Below are positions 8,542 to 18,560 of a stretch of DNA of 64,000 bases, one piece after another. Where the stretch lies: contig JAKOZG010000024.1 in NCBI GenBank assembly GCA_029780115.1, positions 1-64,000 on the forward strand, written 5' to 3'. Source of the DNA: Thermotogota bacterium (GTDB taxonomy: Bacteria; Thermotogota; Thermotogae; Petrotogales; Petrotogaceae). The position numbers and the translations under genes are program-made. The notes beneath the pieces are model-generated. The model searched no databases. It worked only from the letters and a program-made list of their open reading frames with translations, and was not told the origin of the DNA. Numbering within the stretch: position 1 is the stretch's first letter; every line of letters begins with the position of its first letter.

Positions 8542-10785
8542 TTACTTTTCAAATCTGACATTATCTATATACATTCTTCCAGAATAATCACTTTCAACAT
8601 CAGCAAACACTATTATGATGTCCCTTAAAACTGTGTCAGATTTAATGATTTTGTTATCTGCAATGTCATTTAAATCAAAAGAAACTTTGAAATGATACAA
8701 TCCATCCTCTGTTAATTCTGCAAGATCAAGCTGTTCTAAATGTATATCATAAGTTTTTGTTACTTGTGCCCAATAACCTAAAGTTGGTGGCGCAAAAGCT
8801 AGGTTTATAGATATAGCTCCTTTACTTGCTCGTTCTGGTTTTAAATAGAAATCAAAAGCAAACTTGTTGTTATCGCCACGAGTTGTGTTTATATTTGCAA
8901 GGATTAATCGTGGTGCACTAGCCCAACCATCCGTTGGCTTGACATCTGGATACGTTACTTCCCATGAAAGTGCTTTTGAATTGTTAGCATTTTCAATAGT
9001 CAAAGCACTCTTTACCCCCGACGGTCCGTCCCAATCCCAGCCTTGACGTGTGCCATCTTCAAAATCAGAAGGTAGTCTTGGAACCCCTAAAGGGGCATGT
9101 TCAACTGGTGTTACCAATTTTTCACCGAATACAGCTATGTTGTCAAGAAAAATGGTATCAGCGTGATCTGTTCCAATAAAAAGAATGATGTTGGTTAATG
9201 TACTGTCATTAGGATCTGTAACAATTGCTTCTAAGTTAGGTGCATCTTCTGTAGTAATACTCAACGTTGCTTTGTAAATACCATCTTCTTGTTTCACAAA
9301 ATCATTTTCAGTTAATTTGACGGCGCGTTTAGGGTTGGACCATCCATGAGTTGAACTTTGTGGAACAGCAGCTATTGCAACGGTCGTTGGTTCTTCTACA
9401 AAAACATCTATTTTTAATTCTTCGCAACCTAAAATGTCCCTTCTCACAGATGTGTTATCTGCAGAGATACGTGCATTCGCCCAAAAGTTACCTTCTGAAA
9501 CATCACTACTGGAATCTAAGCCTGATATTTTCAGTCTTTTCTTTTCATTTTGAAGAACTAAATCTTTGATAGGACTATCGATATTTACTACAAAACCTTG
9601 TGTTGTACCGTCATTAAAATCCCATATAATACTCTTTGCACGGTCAACAGGTTGATAAGGGATACCTTTAATACGTGCTCTTACATATTCACCAGAGATA
9701 CTAAGTTCATAAGGATCCCAAATCTGTTGTTCTCCTGGATCAAGACTGGCAGCTTCATGTTGTCCACTGATAAATGGCCTAAAAGCGCCTGAGCTTTCAT
9801 TTTTATTTGTAAGTGACCAATTAACCCAGCTAATATTATTTTTGTTTAGAAAACTGAGCCATTTATCAGATTCTTCAAGATACGGTCCACCGGTCCCAGT
9901 AGCTTCGCTTGTTCCCCACTCTGAAATAAAAACTGGTACACCTTTTTCTAAAGCATATAAAATATTGCTCATCACATAATCGTTAGGATCCGGCTTATGT
10001 GTACCTGCATAAAAATGAGCCGCGTACACAGTATTAAAATCATCTATTGGATCATCTGCTGCCAAATCAGGCCTTTGACTCCAATTAGGATTACCTACTA
10101 TAATTAAGTTTTCATTTCCCTTGTTACGTAACATTTGGACAATTGGTTCTGCATATGATTTTACAATTTGCCAACCTTCTTCGTTATTGGGAACTCCTCC
10201 ACCAGGAATACCTCCATCATTACTACTAGGTTCATTACAGAGCTCATAGATGATGTATGGGTCGTTAGGATAAAGATCTGAAATTTCGTCAAAGAAATCA
10301 TAAGCTCCACTATAAATTTCAGCTAAAGGATTTCCTGGAATATGCACATGCCAATCTACTATAACGTACATATCGTGTTTTTTTGCTAGTTCAATACCTT
10401 TTATTACCCTTTCTTTCATCACTGTGGGATCTTTTGCGTATCCATCTTCACCAACATACATAGCCAATCGAATGACATTAGCTCCCCAATCGTTTGAAAG
10501 GGCAGCAAAAGCATTATCGTTTAATATTTCTGGATACCACTGTAACCCATGAGTACTCATACCCCTCAGTTGAATCACATTTCCATTTTGATCTCCTAAG
10601 GTTTTTATGCCTTCATGTTCTATAACCTGTAACGCCCCGGCAACTGATGGCTTAACAGCAAGTGGAACTAAAAGATAGGAGTAATCAAACATCTCTTCAA
10701 AGTTTGAATTATGGCTGTTAGAAGTAGCTAAACTTAAAGACATCAGTAAAATGAATATAAAGATAAAGATCTTACTCTTAGACAT
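8542..10785 (-). CDS. Secreted GH5 endo-beta-glucanase with two CBM17/28-type modules
   Basis: Secreted endoglucanase of 747 residues. Residues 1-22 are a signal peptide. The GH5 domain spans about 50-375, with [16 protein letters not shown], acid/base Glu185 in YELCNEP and nucleophile Glu289 in FISEWGTS, resembling bacterial subfamily-2 cellulases. Two related C-terminal modules follow: about 385-556, opening [13 protein letters not shown], and 572-747, opening [12 protein letters not shown]. Both resemble CBM17/CBM28, which bind amorphous cellulose and beta-glucan chains; paired CBM17-CBM28 tails are known in Bacillus and Clostridium GH5 cellulases. The ATG follows AAGGAGG. The gene lies between the laminarinase and the transporter, about 110 nt after GH16, probably partly co-transcribed. 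It would release oligosaccharides for the importer. Confidence 0.93.
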   Translation of the reverse strand: MSKSKIFIFIFILLMSLSLATSNSHNSNFEEMFDYSYLLVPLAVKPSVAGALQVIEHEGIKTLGDQNGNVIQLRGMSTHGLQWYPEILNDNAFAALSNDWGANVIRLAMYVGEDGYAKDPTVMKERVIKGIELAKKHDMYVIVDWHVHIPGNPLAEIYSGAYDFFDEISDLYPNDPYIIYELCNEPSSNDGGIPGGGVPNNEEGWQIVKSYAEPIVQMLRNKGNENLIIVGNPNWSQRPDLAADDPIDDFNTVYAAHFYAGTHKPDPNDYVMSNILYALEKGVPVFISEWGTSEATGTGGPYLEESDKWLSFLNKNNISWVNWSLTNKNESSGAFRPFISGQHEAASLDPGEQQIWDPYELSISGEYVRARIKGIPYQPVDRAKSIIWDFNDGTTQGFVVNIDSPIKDLVLQNEKKRLKISGLDSSSDVSEGNFWANARISADNTSVRRDILGCEELKIDVFVEEPTTVAIAAVPQSSTHGWSNPKRAVKLTENDFVKQEDGIYKATLSITTEDAPNLEAIVTDPNDSTLTNIILFIGTDHADTIFLDNIAVFGEKLVTPVEHAPLGVPRLPSDFEDGTRQGWDWDGPSGVKSALTIENANNSKALSWEVTYPDVKPTDGWASAPRLILANINTTRGDNNKFAFDFYLKPERASKGAISINLAFAPPTLGYWAQVTKTYDIHLEQLDLAELTEDGLYHFKVSFDLNDIADNKIIKSDTVLRDIIIVFADVESDYSGRMYIDNVRFEK

Positions 10786-10894
10786 TTTTTAGCCTCCTTT
10801 CTAAACCCTCAAAAGGAATTTTTCCCTACAACCTTTGAAAAACTGTTTTTTGTAAAAAGCAAATAAATCTATTAATACAAAACGCCAGTCTACT

Positions 10895-12814
10895 TTAGTT
10901 TGCTGGTCTTATATACACATCGTCTATATACACAGTAGTTGGCACACCTTTTGGAGTATTTCCAAAATTAAATGAAAGTTTAGGAATATCATCTTCAGGA
11001 AGAGAAACATTTACTGTAAACTCTTGCATTTCTTGGGTCAATTCTGCATACTTTTCACCATAAACAGTCCAACTGCCGCCTTCATGTTGAACCAAAACGA
11101 GAATATCCCTTGGAATGTCAGAACGTGCTTTGAAAGAAAGAACGTAGTCTCCTGCTACTAGTTTAATAAATTGAGCTAGTTGAATAGACCATGTTTGATT
11201 ACCCAAGGCTTCAACATCCATTCTAAACTCTCCGTTAACAACTTTTCCTGAAGCCTTTCCGCCTTCTCCAACCCAGATATACCAATCATCGGGAGATTCT
11301 TCCTGTTTGTTTACAATATCTCTTTCAAAGTTTCCATTTACTACTTCTCCTTCAGTATATGTGATAGACTTCTTCTTTTCTTTGATCATCTTTTCATATT
11401 CACAATCCCAGACTTCCAGTCCAGAAATAGTTCTTGAATCGGTGTCTTCATAGACCCTAATGTAATCTACTTCCATACTTTGCGGGAAAACCGTTGTTTC
11501 ATCAGGATAACCAGGCCAATTACCTCCAACAGCAACATTGAGTATGAAGAAAAATGGATGATCGAATACCCAATCTGCTTCACCCATTTCATATTTATTC
11601 ACTACAAGATACAAATCATCATCAACATAAAACTCGACTTCATCATCATCCCATTCGATTGCAAAAACATGAAAATCATCATAGAAAGTTCCTTCTTCCA
11701 AAATGTAATAAGACCCTACACCAGGTCCACCTGAAATAGGACCGTGAACAGTTCCGTAAACAATATTAGGCTGATGCCCTAAATACTCCATTATATCTAT
11801 TTCACCGCATGCTGGCCATGGATTGTAATCTATATCGTTACCTAACATCCAGAGAGCTGGCCAGATACCTTGACCAATTGGTAATCTAGCTCGAATTTCT
11901 ATCCTTCCATATTGCACTTCATATTTACCTTTTGTGATCATTCTGCTTGAAGTATAATCAAATCTTGTATTCAAATCATAAACTGTTTCTTCTTTTGCTG
12001 TAATAACAAGTTTCCCATCTTTTATGGAAGCATTTTTATCCGTATAATACTGAAGTTCATTGTTACCCCAACGATCTGGAACTCCATCCCCATCCCAATC
12101 AGGACTACCAATCTCAAAAGTCCAGATATCAGGGTTTATACTATCAAAATTTTCTTCCCAAACTAAAACCCAATTTTCCACTTCATCTTCATCCTCTTCT
12201 GTTAGATAGCCTTCCTCTGGTAGGAATTCTTCTCCTATTTTTATTAACTCCACATTATCAATGTAGTAAATTCCATTATTTAAAAACCAAAACTCAAAAC
12301 GAGCGTTTTCATCGGTATCTTGATACATTGTAAAATCCATTTCATAGCTTCGCCATTGTGGAGATAAGTCAAATTGTTTTTGTGAATATGCTGTCCAACC
12401 TCTTGATGCTATTCCACCTACTTTAATCATTAAAGATTGCATGCCTTCTGCTTTGGCATCAAAGGTTATTTTATACTTACCACCTCTTTCAATCTTGACT
12501 GGCGCTTGCAACAATTGAACAGACCATTGATTTGGTCCATGATCTGTCACAATGACTTTTAGAGCCCCGTCAACAGTTAAAGCCTCAGCCAACCCTTCTC
12601 CATGATTTAAAAACAGCGACCAACTGCCTCCACTATCAAGATATCCACTTTCATCTGGCTGATTTTGAGATAACTCCGTTGTAAAACTACCGTTCCCTAA
12701 CAAATTAATATTTTGATCTAAATTACAAAAGATCGTGTTGGTTAGTAAAATTAAGAAGAAAAAGCACAATAAGGAAATATAAACATCTTTCTTAATAAGC
12801 TTTGATTTAAACAT
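10895..12814 (-). CDS. Secreted laminarinase, GH16, flanked by CBM4-type modules
   Basis: Endo-beta-1,3-glucanase of 639 residues. Signal peptide about 1-30 (LLCFFFLILLTNTIF). A CBM4_9-type module covers about 35-195, an acidic linker about 200-212, and the GH16 domain about 213-457. The catalytic motif is GEIDIME, with nucleophile Glu337 and acid/base Glu342. A second CBM4_9-type module is at about 488-639. This CBM4-GH16-CBM4 plan is that of T. maritima TM0024. The reading frame stays open 19 codons further upstream, but that extension runs into the tandem repeats. The ATG at 12814 has AAGGAGGT at 7 nt and starts directly at the signal peptide, so it is the real start. The mRNA probably begins near 13290, giving a roughly 480-nt leader. 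Confidence 0.95.
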   Translation of the reverse strand: MFKSKLIKKDVYISLLCFFFLILLTNTIFCNLDQNINLLGNGSFTTELSQNQPDESGYLDSGGSWSLFLNHGEGLAEALTVDGALKVIVTDHGPNQWSVQLLQAPVKIERGGKYKITFDAKAEGMQSLMIKVGGIASRGWTAYSQKQFDLSPQWRSYEMDFTMYQDTDENARFEFWFLNNGIYYIDNVELIKIGEEFLPEEGYLTEEDEDEVENWVLVWEENFDSINPDIWTFEIGSPDWDGDGVPDRWGNNELQYYTDKNASIKDGKLVITAKEETVYDLNTRFDYTSSRMITKGKYEVQYGRIEIRARLPIGQGIWPALWMLGNDIDYNPWPACGEIDIMEYLGHQPNIVYGTVHGPISGGPGVGSYYILEEGTFYDDFHVFAIEWDDDEVEFYVDDDLYLVVNKYEMGEADWVFDHPFFFILNVAVGGNWPGYPDETTVFPQSMEVDYIRVYEDTDSRTISGLEVWDCEYEKMIKEKKKSITYTEGEVVNGNFERDIVNKQEESPDDWYIWVGEGGKASGKVVNGEFRMDVEALGNQTWSIQLAQFIKLVAGDYVLSFKARSDIPRDILVLVQHEGGSWTVYGEKYAELTQEMQEFTVNVSLPEDDIPKLSFNFGNTPKGVPTTVYIDDVYIRPAN

Positions 12815-12834
12815 ACAATTAACCTCCTTGACGA

Positions 12835-13088
12835 GGGAGAGGGCTTCGCCCTGGACCCGCTTTAAATTCAAAATCTTATTTTAAATTGCTTAGTTAGAAA
12901 GGGAGAGGGCTCCGCCCTAGACCCGCTTTAAATTCAAAATCTTATTTTTAAAGTGCTTAGTTAGAGAGGGAGAGGGCTTCGCCCTGGACCCACTTTAAAT
13001 TCAAAATCTTATTTTAAATTGCTTAGTTAGAGAGGGAGAGGGCTTCGCTCTGGACCCGCTTTAAATTCAAAATCTTATTTTAAATTCA
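12835..13088. repeat. Four tandem 66-67 bp repeats in the laminarinase leader
   Basis: Four near-identical units begin at 12835, 12901, 12968 and 13034. Each opens GGGAGAGGGCTTCGCCCTGG, followed by ACCCGCTTTAAATTC and an AT-rich half. AGGGC-TTC-GCCCT in each unit is a small perfect hairpin; unit 2 has TCC and unit 4 a GCTCT arm, so pairing is largely kept. There are no unique spacers, so this is not CRISPR. The array lies between the GH16 promoter and its start codon, so it would be transcribed as part of the leader. Confidence 0.9.
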
Positions 13089-13173
13089 TATTAATAATCG
13101 ATATTTAAAATTATTACAATCAATTAAATTTTAAAGTGTCAATAAAATGGATTTGTAAGCTTTTTTTCAAAAG

Positions 13174-13198
13174 ATTCACGGAGAATTTCTCCGTGAAT
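13174..13198. other. Perfect 11-bp hairpin in laminarinase leader
   Basis: ATTCACGGAGA, loop ATT, TCTCCGTGAAT. On the minus strand it falls about 95 nt after the expected transcription start and is followed by CTTTTG, too weak for a standard terminator. It could be an attenuator arm or an RNA-stabilising hairpin. Confidence 0.55.
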
Positions 13199-13293
13199 AA
13201 TCGATAAAATGTGGATATGAGATGAAATAAACACTATAACCCACACGTAGTGAGAGGTGCATAAATTCCTTAGAATATACTCCATCTATTTAA

Positions 13294-13322
13294 ATGATAT
13301 ATTGAAACATGTTACATTGCAA
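13294..13322 (-). promoter_or_regulatory. Laminarinase promoter with shared spacer motif
   Basis: On the minus strand, TTGCAA and TATCAT are separated by 17 nt. The plus-strand spacer TATTGAAACATGTTACA contains the near-palindrome GAAACATGTTAC. The same element occupies the spacers of the promoters at 8384 and 18525. A repressor bound there would block RNA polymerase. Confidence 0.6.
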
Positions 13323-13522
13323 AATGAATTAGCTTGATTTAGACTTAAATATTAACGAATGTCTAAAAATATTTAACAAATTTGTTTGTTTTCATACTTT
13401 TGCGCATTTGTGATAAAATAATTTTGTCAAAAATGAAATATGTTTGTTATTTAGTTTTGAAATATGAATTTATATTTTAAATTTTGTATAATATAGTAAG
13501 TACAGAAAAATGGAGGTGTAAA

Positions 13523-13705
13523 ATGAACGAAAACGAAAAAAGGGTTTTAGAATTCTTAAAAAACTCTGATAAGCCTTTAAGACCGGGGGATATTGCTCAA
13601 GGTCTAAATATGGATAGTAAAGAGGTTAGCGAAATAATAGCGAAGCTAAAAAAAGAAGACAAAATCTATTCTCCTAAAAGATGTTATTACACAGCCAAAA
13701 AATAA
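13523..13705 (+). CDS. Small winged-helix DNA-binding protein
   Basis: A 60-residue protein consisting of little more than one winged-helix domain: helix EKRVLEFLKNSDKPLRPGDI, a recognition helix around DSKEVSEIIAKLKKEDKI, then a short wing ending YYTAKK. Such stand-alone domains occur in Thermotogota and archaea; their targets are mostly unknown. The frame is open upstream to 13484, but GGAGGTG at 5-6 nt fixes the ATG at 13523. A possible -10 TATAAT is at 13487-13492. It lies next to tRNA-Asn and faces away from the laminarinase. It could be a regulator of the glucan genes, but only position suggests this. Confidence 0.8.
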   Translation: MNENEKRVLEFLKNSDKPLRPGDIAQGLNMDSKEVSEIIAKLKKEDKIYSPKRCYYTAKK

Positions 13706-13733
13706 ACCGCACATACAATAAATTGTAAATATG

Positions 13734-13762
13734 TTGACAAAACTTATTTTTAGTGGTATAAT
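13734..13762 (+). promoter_or_regulatory. Consensus promoter of tRNA-Asn
   Basis: A perfect TTGACA and a perfect TATAAT are separated by 17 nt and end about 63 nt before the tRNA. This is as expected for a strong stable-RNA promoter. Confidence 0.85.
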
Positions 13763-13825
13763 TTTTTTTGGCATTTGGAAACAACAAATTTTAAAAAAGA
13801 CTAATAAATAACATCGAAAAATTAT

Positions 13826-13900
13826 TCCGGGTTAGCTCAGCGGTAGAGCGGGTGGCTGTTAACCACTAGGTCGGGGGTTCGAATCCCTCACCCGGAGCCA
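13826..13900 (+). tRNA. tRNA-Asn (anticodon GTT)
   Basis: A 75-nt cloverleaf with acceptor stem TCCGGGT/ACCCGGA, D-loop TTAGCTCAGCGGTAGAGC, anticodon loop CTGTTAA (GTT, Asn) and T-arm GGGGGTTCGAATCCCT. CCA is encoded. A T-run follows at once (CATTTTTTTATTTTT), probably the terminator. There is no sign of an integrase or an attachment-site duplication. Confidence 0.97.
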
Positions 13901-14564
13901 TTTTTTTATTTTTAAATCCCATTCTAGATCTCTCACCCAATATCTATACCCTTTCATTATCCTTCCTGGTTTTTAAATTTTAATTTCCTTACACTCCCTA
14001 TTCACTATTTTTATTTTTCAAGCAGCTTCATCAAACACCCTTTACATTCAATATTTTCATTTAATGTGAAGCTTACTCACATATTTTATTTTTTAAAAAA
14101 CTGCGTACTTCTGTTTTTCAAAATCTAACAATAAAAAAGTACCTTAGATTTTATATTTGTTTTTTAATATAAATAACTTAGCTATACACAGCAGTTCTAG
14201 ATAGTTTAAATGCCTCGTGATTCAAAGATAAGAGATTAATTACCCTGTTTAATCTTACTTTTTTAAAACATTTTTCTTAAATCCTACAAATCTAGTGGAA
14301 CTACCTAAGAAAAAATGATATAATTAAGTGAAATATCCTCACGTCTCACAAACCGTTGATTAATACAATTCAAAAAATTTCTACAAATATCTTTTCTTTA
14401 AAAAATATATATTTCATTTTCATCTGCCTAAAAGTTCCAGAAGTTATCATTTGTTGGCACTGATTAGTGAAAAAACAAACAATTTTCACTTCACTAAAAC
14501 TCTTAGAAAAAAGGTAATACCAGAACTTCTAAAATACTATAAAATATAGATTGGAGGCGGTAGT
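13901..14564. other. Long AT-rich intergenic region
   Basis: About 660 nt without a convincing gene. A hairpin GTGAAAA/TTTTCAC lies near 14467-14489. The arms AGAAGTT (about 14431) and AACTTCT (about 14523) could pair over roughly 90 nt just before the redox-protein gene. A possible -10 (TATAAT) lies near 14318 in ATGATATAATTAAG. I see no recognisable riboswitch. Confidence 0.4.
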
Positions 14565-15818
14565 ATGAATCAAAACAGTAAGTCTGGAAGGGTAGTTTCT
14601 ATAATATTAGCGGTTGTTCTAGGATTTCTAGTGGGTTTTTTAGTGGCAACTCCTATCATTCGTAAGGATTTGGCTACAGAAGACCAACTAGCTAAAATCC
14701 AAGAAGATATCAAACAACTTGAATCAAAAGTCAAGGAAACCGCTGCAATATCCCAAATGATTAAAGATCTTGAGTCGAATCTAAAAGCCGAACTAACTAC
14801 AAAACTATCTGCAGTTGAAGAAAAGATCGAAAAAAGCGTTGAACCTTCGCAAATCGGCCCTGCTCCTGAGCAACCATGGCCTTATGTACCTCTCGATGTT
14901 GAAGAAGTCAGAAAACTTGGACATAAGGGATACTATGACGGTGGTTGTGCTTACGGTGCATTTAATGCTATTATCTCCTCGCTGGCCGAGAAGATCGGTT
15001 ACCCATATAACCAAATACCTACTTACATGTTACATTTTGGAAGAGGTGGAATTCTAGGGGAAGAAAGTGTTTGTGGAGCGGTATTAGGTTCAATTGCTGC
15101 AGTTAATCTTATAACCGGAAAAGAATATGCCCCAATTGCTCTTGCACTGGTAGAATACTACAAAAACACTCCTTTACCTACAGAGATTTCTAACAGATAC
15201 GCTGTTAACCATGAGTTTTTGGTTGATGAATATTTAAGCGATGTAGCATTTCCACAAAGTGTTGCAGGTAGTGTAAATTGTAAAGTTTCTAAGGAAGAAT
15301 GGCTCAAGGTTTCTGGTTATGAACCAAATAGTCAGGAACAAAGAGAACGATGTGGCAGAATTACTGGAGACATGGCTGCTAAAGCCGCAGAGCTTCTAAA
15401 CGAATGGTGGGAACAAAAAAGTGGCGTAGAAGAAGAAACCGGACCTGTTGCAAAATTTAAAGAAATATTCCCAAACTCTCAATTCAAACAAGTAGAAGAA
15501 AATGTCTACCAAGTAATTCAAAATGGCAAAGTTATTGGTTATGTTGGTATTGGTAGCAAAAAAGGATTCGGGGGACCAATAACAGCTGCAGTAGGTATAA
15601 ATTTAGATGGAACTCTTAAGGGAGTACGTGTGCTTGAACAAAATGAAACACCTGGCCTAGGAGATAAAATCACAGACACTAAATACTTATCTAAATTTGA
15701 AGGATTGAGTTACGATAAAATCAACGTTGACACAATATCTGGAGCAACAGTTAGTAGTAAAGCTTTAATTGAACTTGTTCAAGAAGAAGCTCAGAAACTG
15801 AAAAATTATGCGAAATAA
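14565..15818 (+). CDS. Membrane-anchored redox protein: C_GCAxxG_C_C domain fused to FMN-binding domain
   Basis: A 417-residue fusion. Residues 10-31 are a membrane anchor and 36-92 a coiled coil, then a short Pro-rich stretch. Residues about 110-285 match the C_GCAxxG_C_C redox family: GCAYG with Cys128, VCG with Cys170, then Cys239 and Cys263. The first cysteine of the family name is absent. Residues about 295-415 resemble the FMN_bind domain of RnfG/NqrC, with GFGGPI, ETPGLGDKI and SGATVSS; Thr395 is the expected flavin attachment site if an ApbE transferase modifies it. It should face outside the cytoplasmic membrane and shuttle electrons between flavin and a thiol or metal centre. No Rnf genes adjoin, and a terminator follows, so it is monocistronic. 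The ATG follows GGAGG. Function is inferred; domain assignment is fairly secure. Confidence 0.8.
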   Translation: MNQNSKSGRVVSIILAVVLGFLVGFLVATPIIRKDLATEDQLAKIQEDIKQLESKVKETAAISQMIKDLESNLKAELTTKLSAVEEKIEKSVEPSQIGPAPEQPWPYVPLDVEEVRKLGHKGYYDGGCAYGAFNAIISSLAEKIGYPYNQIPTYMLHFGRGGILGEESVCGAVLGSIAAVNLITGKEYAPIALALVEYYKNTPLPTEISNRYAVNHEFLVDEYLSDVAFPQSVAGSVNCKVSKEEWLKVSGYEPNSQEQRERCGRITGDMAAKAAELLNEWWEQKSGVEEETGPVAKFKEIFPNSQFKQVEENVYQVIQNGKVIGYVGIGSKKGFGGPITAAVGINLDGTLKGVRVLEQNETPGLGDKITDTKYLSKFEGLSYDKINVDTISGATVSSKALIELVQEEAQKLKNYAK

Positions 15819-15833
15819 CTTAGATTTATAAAA

Positions 15834-15881
15834 AGAAACTGCTACTTTCGTACAACAAAAACTATGAAAGTAGCAGTTTCT
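15834..15881. terminator. Bidirectional hairpin between convergent genes
   Basis: AGAAACTGCTACTTTC and its exact complement GAAAGTAGCAGTTTCT (16 bp) flank a 16-nt loop, between the redox-fusion stop and the GH94 stop. The T-tracts are short (TCTCTTCT), but the stem and placement suit a shared terminator. Confidence 0.75.
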
Positions 15882-15914
15882 CTCTTCTATACTAACTTTC
15901 AGTCGAGGAGGTTA

Positions 15915-18344
15915 TTAGCCCATAGTTACTTCTATCTCATGAATCTTTCCATCTTTTATAGGTTTAATAACGTTTTTATCTTGAAGTTCACCGTCGAGTT
16001 TGATAACCTTAACTCCTTTTTCTACATGATGTGGGTTTCTCACAGTGATATTATAAACATCTCCAAAATATCTTCGTTTAACTTGAAATCCATCCCAATC
16101 GGACGGAATACAAGGATCTATAACTAAACCATCAAATTCTGCCCTAATACCCAATATCCATTGACTTATTGCAACAAAATTCCATGCAGCTGTACCTGTC
16201 AACCATGAGTTTTTGGCCTCCCCATGATTTTTTGCATCTCTACCAGCTATTGTTTGAGCATAAACATACGGTTCTGTGCGATGAATTTCACTAATATCTT
16301 CTAAGTAAGCTGGTGCTATCTTTCTATAATATTCAAATGCTCTTTCACCATTCCCTACAATAGTTTCTGCAATCATAATCCAAGGATTGTTATGGCAAAA
16401 GACACTCCCATTCTCTTTATATCCAGGAGGATAAGAAGAAATCTCACCAAGTTCGATATGGTATGACTTGTAAGTAGGATCTAATAAAATAAGGCCATAT
16501 TGCGTATCTAGTCTTTCTTTTACAGAATCTAAAGCCTTTTTTGCAAAACCATTATCCAAACCCATTCCGCCCATAATACAGAATCCTTGAGGTTCTATAT
16601 AAATTTGACCCTCCTCATTTTCTATACTCCCCACCTTATTACCAAAATAATCATAAGCCCTTAAAAACCAAGCTGGATCAACGCCATATTTTTCTATGCT
16701 TTTCTTCATCTCTTCGATATGAATCAACGCTTCTTGAGCAAGCTCTTTTTCTCCACGATGCTCACATAATTTTACAAAATCAGGACCAACAGTAATAAAC
16801 ATACCTGCAATCATCACAGATTCTGCTTGACTGTCCTTCTTGTTACTCAAAGTTTGAAAGGATTCTCCTGGTTCATCTGAAAAACAACTCAAATTTAAAC
16901 AATCGTTCCAATCAGCATGACCAATCAACGGTAATCCATGAGGCCCTTTATTATTAATAACATGCCAAAATGAAGCCTTGAGATGATCAAATAAAATTGC
17001 CTCTTTACCATTATTGAACGGAACCTTTTCTTCAAGAATGTCATATCTGCCAGTTTCTTTTATATATGCTACTGTACTCATAATTAACCATAAGGGATCA
17101 TCATTAAATCCACTACCTATTGCATCATTACCCTTTTTGTTGATAGGTTCATATTGATGATAGGCACTCCCATCTTCAAACTGAGTTGCAGCTAAATCCA
17201 AAATTCTTTCTCTTGCTCTATCAGGAATCATATGAACAACACCAAGAATATCCTGATTTGAATCTCTGAAACCTATCCCCCTACTTATCCCAGATTCAAA
17301 ATAAGAAGCACTCCTGGAAAGATTAAAAGTAACCATACATTGATACTGATTCCAAATATTAACCATTCTATTTAACTTTTCATCGTGAGTATGTACTGTA
17401 AAATTATCTAAAAGGCTGTTCCAGTATCTATTTAACCTATTAAAAGCCTCTTGAACTTTTTCTTCTGTATTAAATCGTTCAATCAGTTCATGCGCCTTCT
17501 TTTTATTAATCACACCAGGCTTTTCCCATTTTTCTTCCTTTTCGTTTTCAATATAACCTAGTTGAAATATCAAAATCTTTTCTTCACCTGGCGAAAGCTC
17601 AAAAAATATACTATGAGACGCGATTGGAGACCAACCACTTGCAATTGAATTTTTTGATTTGCCAGCAGCTACTACTTCTGGCTCATTAAAACCATTGTAC
17701 AAACCCATAAAACTTTCTCGATCTGTATCAAAACCGTCTATCTCTTGATTTACTGTGAAAAAAGAATAATGATTTCTTCGTTCCCTGTATTCCGTTTTAT
17801 GATAGATCGTCGATCCTTCGATCTCAACCTCCCCCGTGTTAAAATTACGTTGAAAGTTGCTCATATCATCAAAAGCATCCCACAGACAAAACTCAATGAA
17901 AGAAAACAACTTAAGGTTTCGCTTTCTATTACTTTCATTTTTAATCTTTATTTGATGAATCTCACAATTAGCTCCTAAAGGTACAAAGTATAAAATCTCG
18001 GTAGAAATATCGTTGTATCTGCTACTAATTATTGTATATCCCATACCATGAAGACACCCGTATTCATCTAAATCCTTTTTCACCGGAGCCCATGTTGGAG
18101 ACCAAATATCTCCGCCCTCATTTAAATAATAATATCTACCGCCTGCATCAGTGGGGACGTTATTATAACGATAACGAGTAATCCTTCTTTTACTCGCATC
18201 TTTGTAAAAACTATAACCTCCACTTGTGTTAGATATCAACGAAAAATAAGCTTCACAACCTAAATAATTTATCCAAGGGTATGGAGTTTGTGGTTGAGTT
18301 ATGACATATTCTTTTCTACTATCGTCAAAATATCCATATTTCAT
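15915..18344 (-). CDS. Beta-glucan oligosaccharide phosphorylase, GH94 (cellobiose phosphorylase-like)
   Basis: Cytoplasmic inverting phosphorylase of 809 residues, typical for cellobiose phosphorylases. It would convert cellobiose or a relative plus phosphate to glucose 1-phosphate and glucose, saving ATP. Seen: N-terminal [20 protein letters not shown], the beta-sandwich with GGRYYYL and [24 protein letters not shown] in the barrel, and [11 protein letters not shown], with Asp478 as the expected general acid. C-terminal [12 protein letters not shown] and [10 protein letters not shown] are also conserved. GGGG precedes the ATG. Its promoter at 18525-18553 carries the spacer motif shared with the GH16 and transporter promoters, linking it to the glucan locus. 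Laminaribiose or cellodextrin specificity is possible; sequence alone does not decide. Confidence 0.92.
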   Translation of the reverse strand: MKYGYFDDSRKEYVITQPQTPYPWINYLGCEAYFSLISNTSGGYSFYKDASKRRITRYRYNNVPTDAGGRYYYLNEGGDIWSPTWAPVKKDLDEYGCLHGMGYTIISSRYNDISTEILYFVPLGANCEIHQIKIKNESNRKRNLKLFSFIEFCLWDAFDDMSNFQRNFNTGEVEIEGSTIYHKTEYRERRNHYSFFTVNQEIDGFDTDRESFMGLYNGFNEPEVVAAGKSKNSIASGWSPIASHSIFFELSPGEEKILIFQLGYIENEKEEKWEKPGVINKKKAHELIERFNTEEKVQEAFNRLNRYWNSLLDNFTVHTHDEKLNRMVNIWNQYQCMVTFNLSRSASYFESGISRGIGFRDSNQDILGVVHMIPDRARERILDLAATQFEDGSAYHQYEPINKKGNDAIGSGFNDDPLWLIMSTVAYIKETGRYDILEEKVPFNNGKEAILFDHLKASFWHVINNKGPHGLPLIGHADWNDCLNLSCFSDEPGESFQTLSNKKDSQAESVMIAGMFITVGPDFVKLCEHRGEKELAQEALIHIEEMKKSIEKYGVDPAWFLRAYDYFGNKVGSIENEEGQIYIEPQGFCIMGGMGLDNGFAKKALDSVKERLDTQYGLILLDPTYKSYHIELGEISSYPPGYKENGSVFCHNNPWIMIAETIVGNGERAFEYYRKIAPAYLEDISEIHRTEPYVYAQTIAGRDAKNHGEAKNSWLTGTAAWNFVAISQWILGIRAEFDGLVIDPCIPSDWDGFQVKRRYFGDVYNITVRNPHHVEKGVKVIKLDGELQDKNVIKPIKDGKIHEIEVTMG

Positions 18345-18524
18345 ATCTTTCTGTCCCCTTTCTTAAAAGTGATTAAACATTAAAAGAGTTTACACTCAAA
18401 TTTTAAGTCCAATCTTTTATTTTTTAAATTAAATTAATTTAATCTAAACTTTTTCTCAAAAAATAAAATCACAAAAAATCAAACTATCCTTTGTGTTTAC
18501 AAAACATTATTATATTCATTTACT

Positions 18525-18553
18525 ATAATAATATGAAACTTGTTACTTAGCAA
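18525..18553 (-). promoter_or_regulatory. GH94 promoter with shared spacer motif
   Basis: On the minus strand, TTGCTA and TATTAT are separated by 17 nt. The plus-strand spacer ATATGAAACTTGTTACT matches the spacers at 8390 and 13300. The untranslated leader would be about 175 nt. Confidence 0.6.
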
Positions 18554-18560
18554 TGTGGGT

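Larger units (their letters stand above)
13089..13483. other. AT-rich divergent intergenic region
   Basis: This gap separates the leftward laminarinase leader from the rightward winged-helix gene. It holds the 25-nt perfect hairpin (13174-13198) and the laminarinase promoter (13294-13322). No open reading frame with a ribosome binding site was seen. A possible -10 (TATAAT, 13487-13492) lies just beyond it, before the next gene, without a convincing -35. Confidence 0.5.

Noticed and set aside
12815-12871. 19-residue N-terminal extension of the laminarinase
   Set aside because: It is translated from the tandem repeat and would precede the signal peptide; the ATG at 12814 has an ideal ribosome site.
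12835-13088. Possible CRISPR or coding repeats
   Set aside because: The 66-67 bp units are contiguous tandem copies without spacers, and the period varies between 66 and 67, which breaks any reading frame.
13826-13900. tRNA-Asn as an integration site
   Set aside because: No integrase and no partial tRNA duplication was seen on either side.
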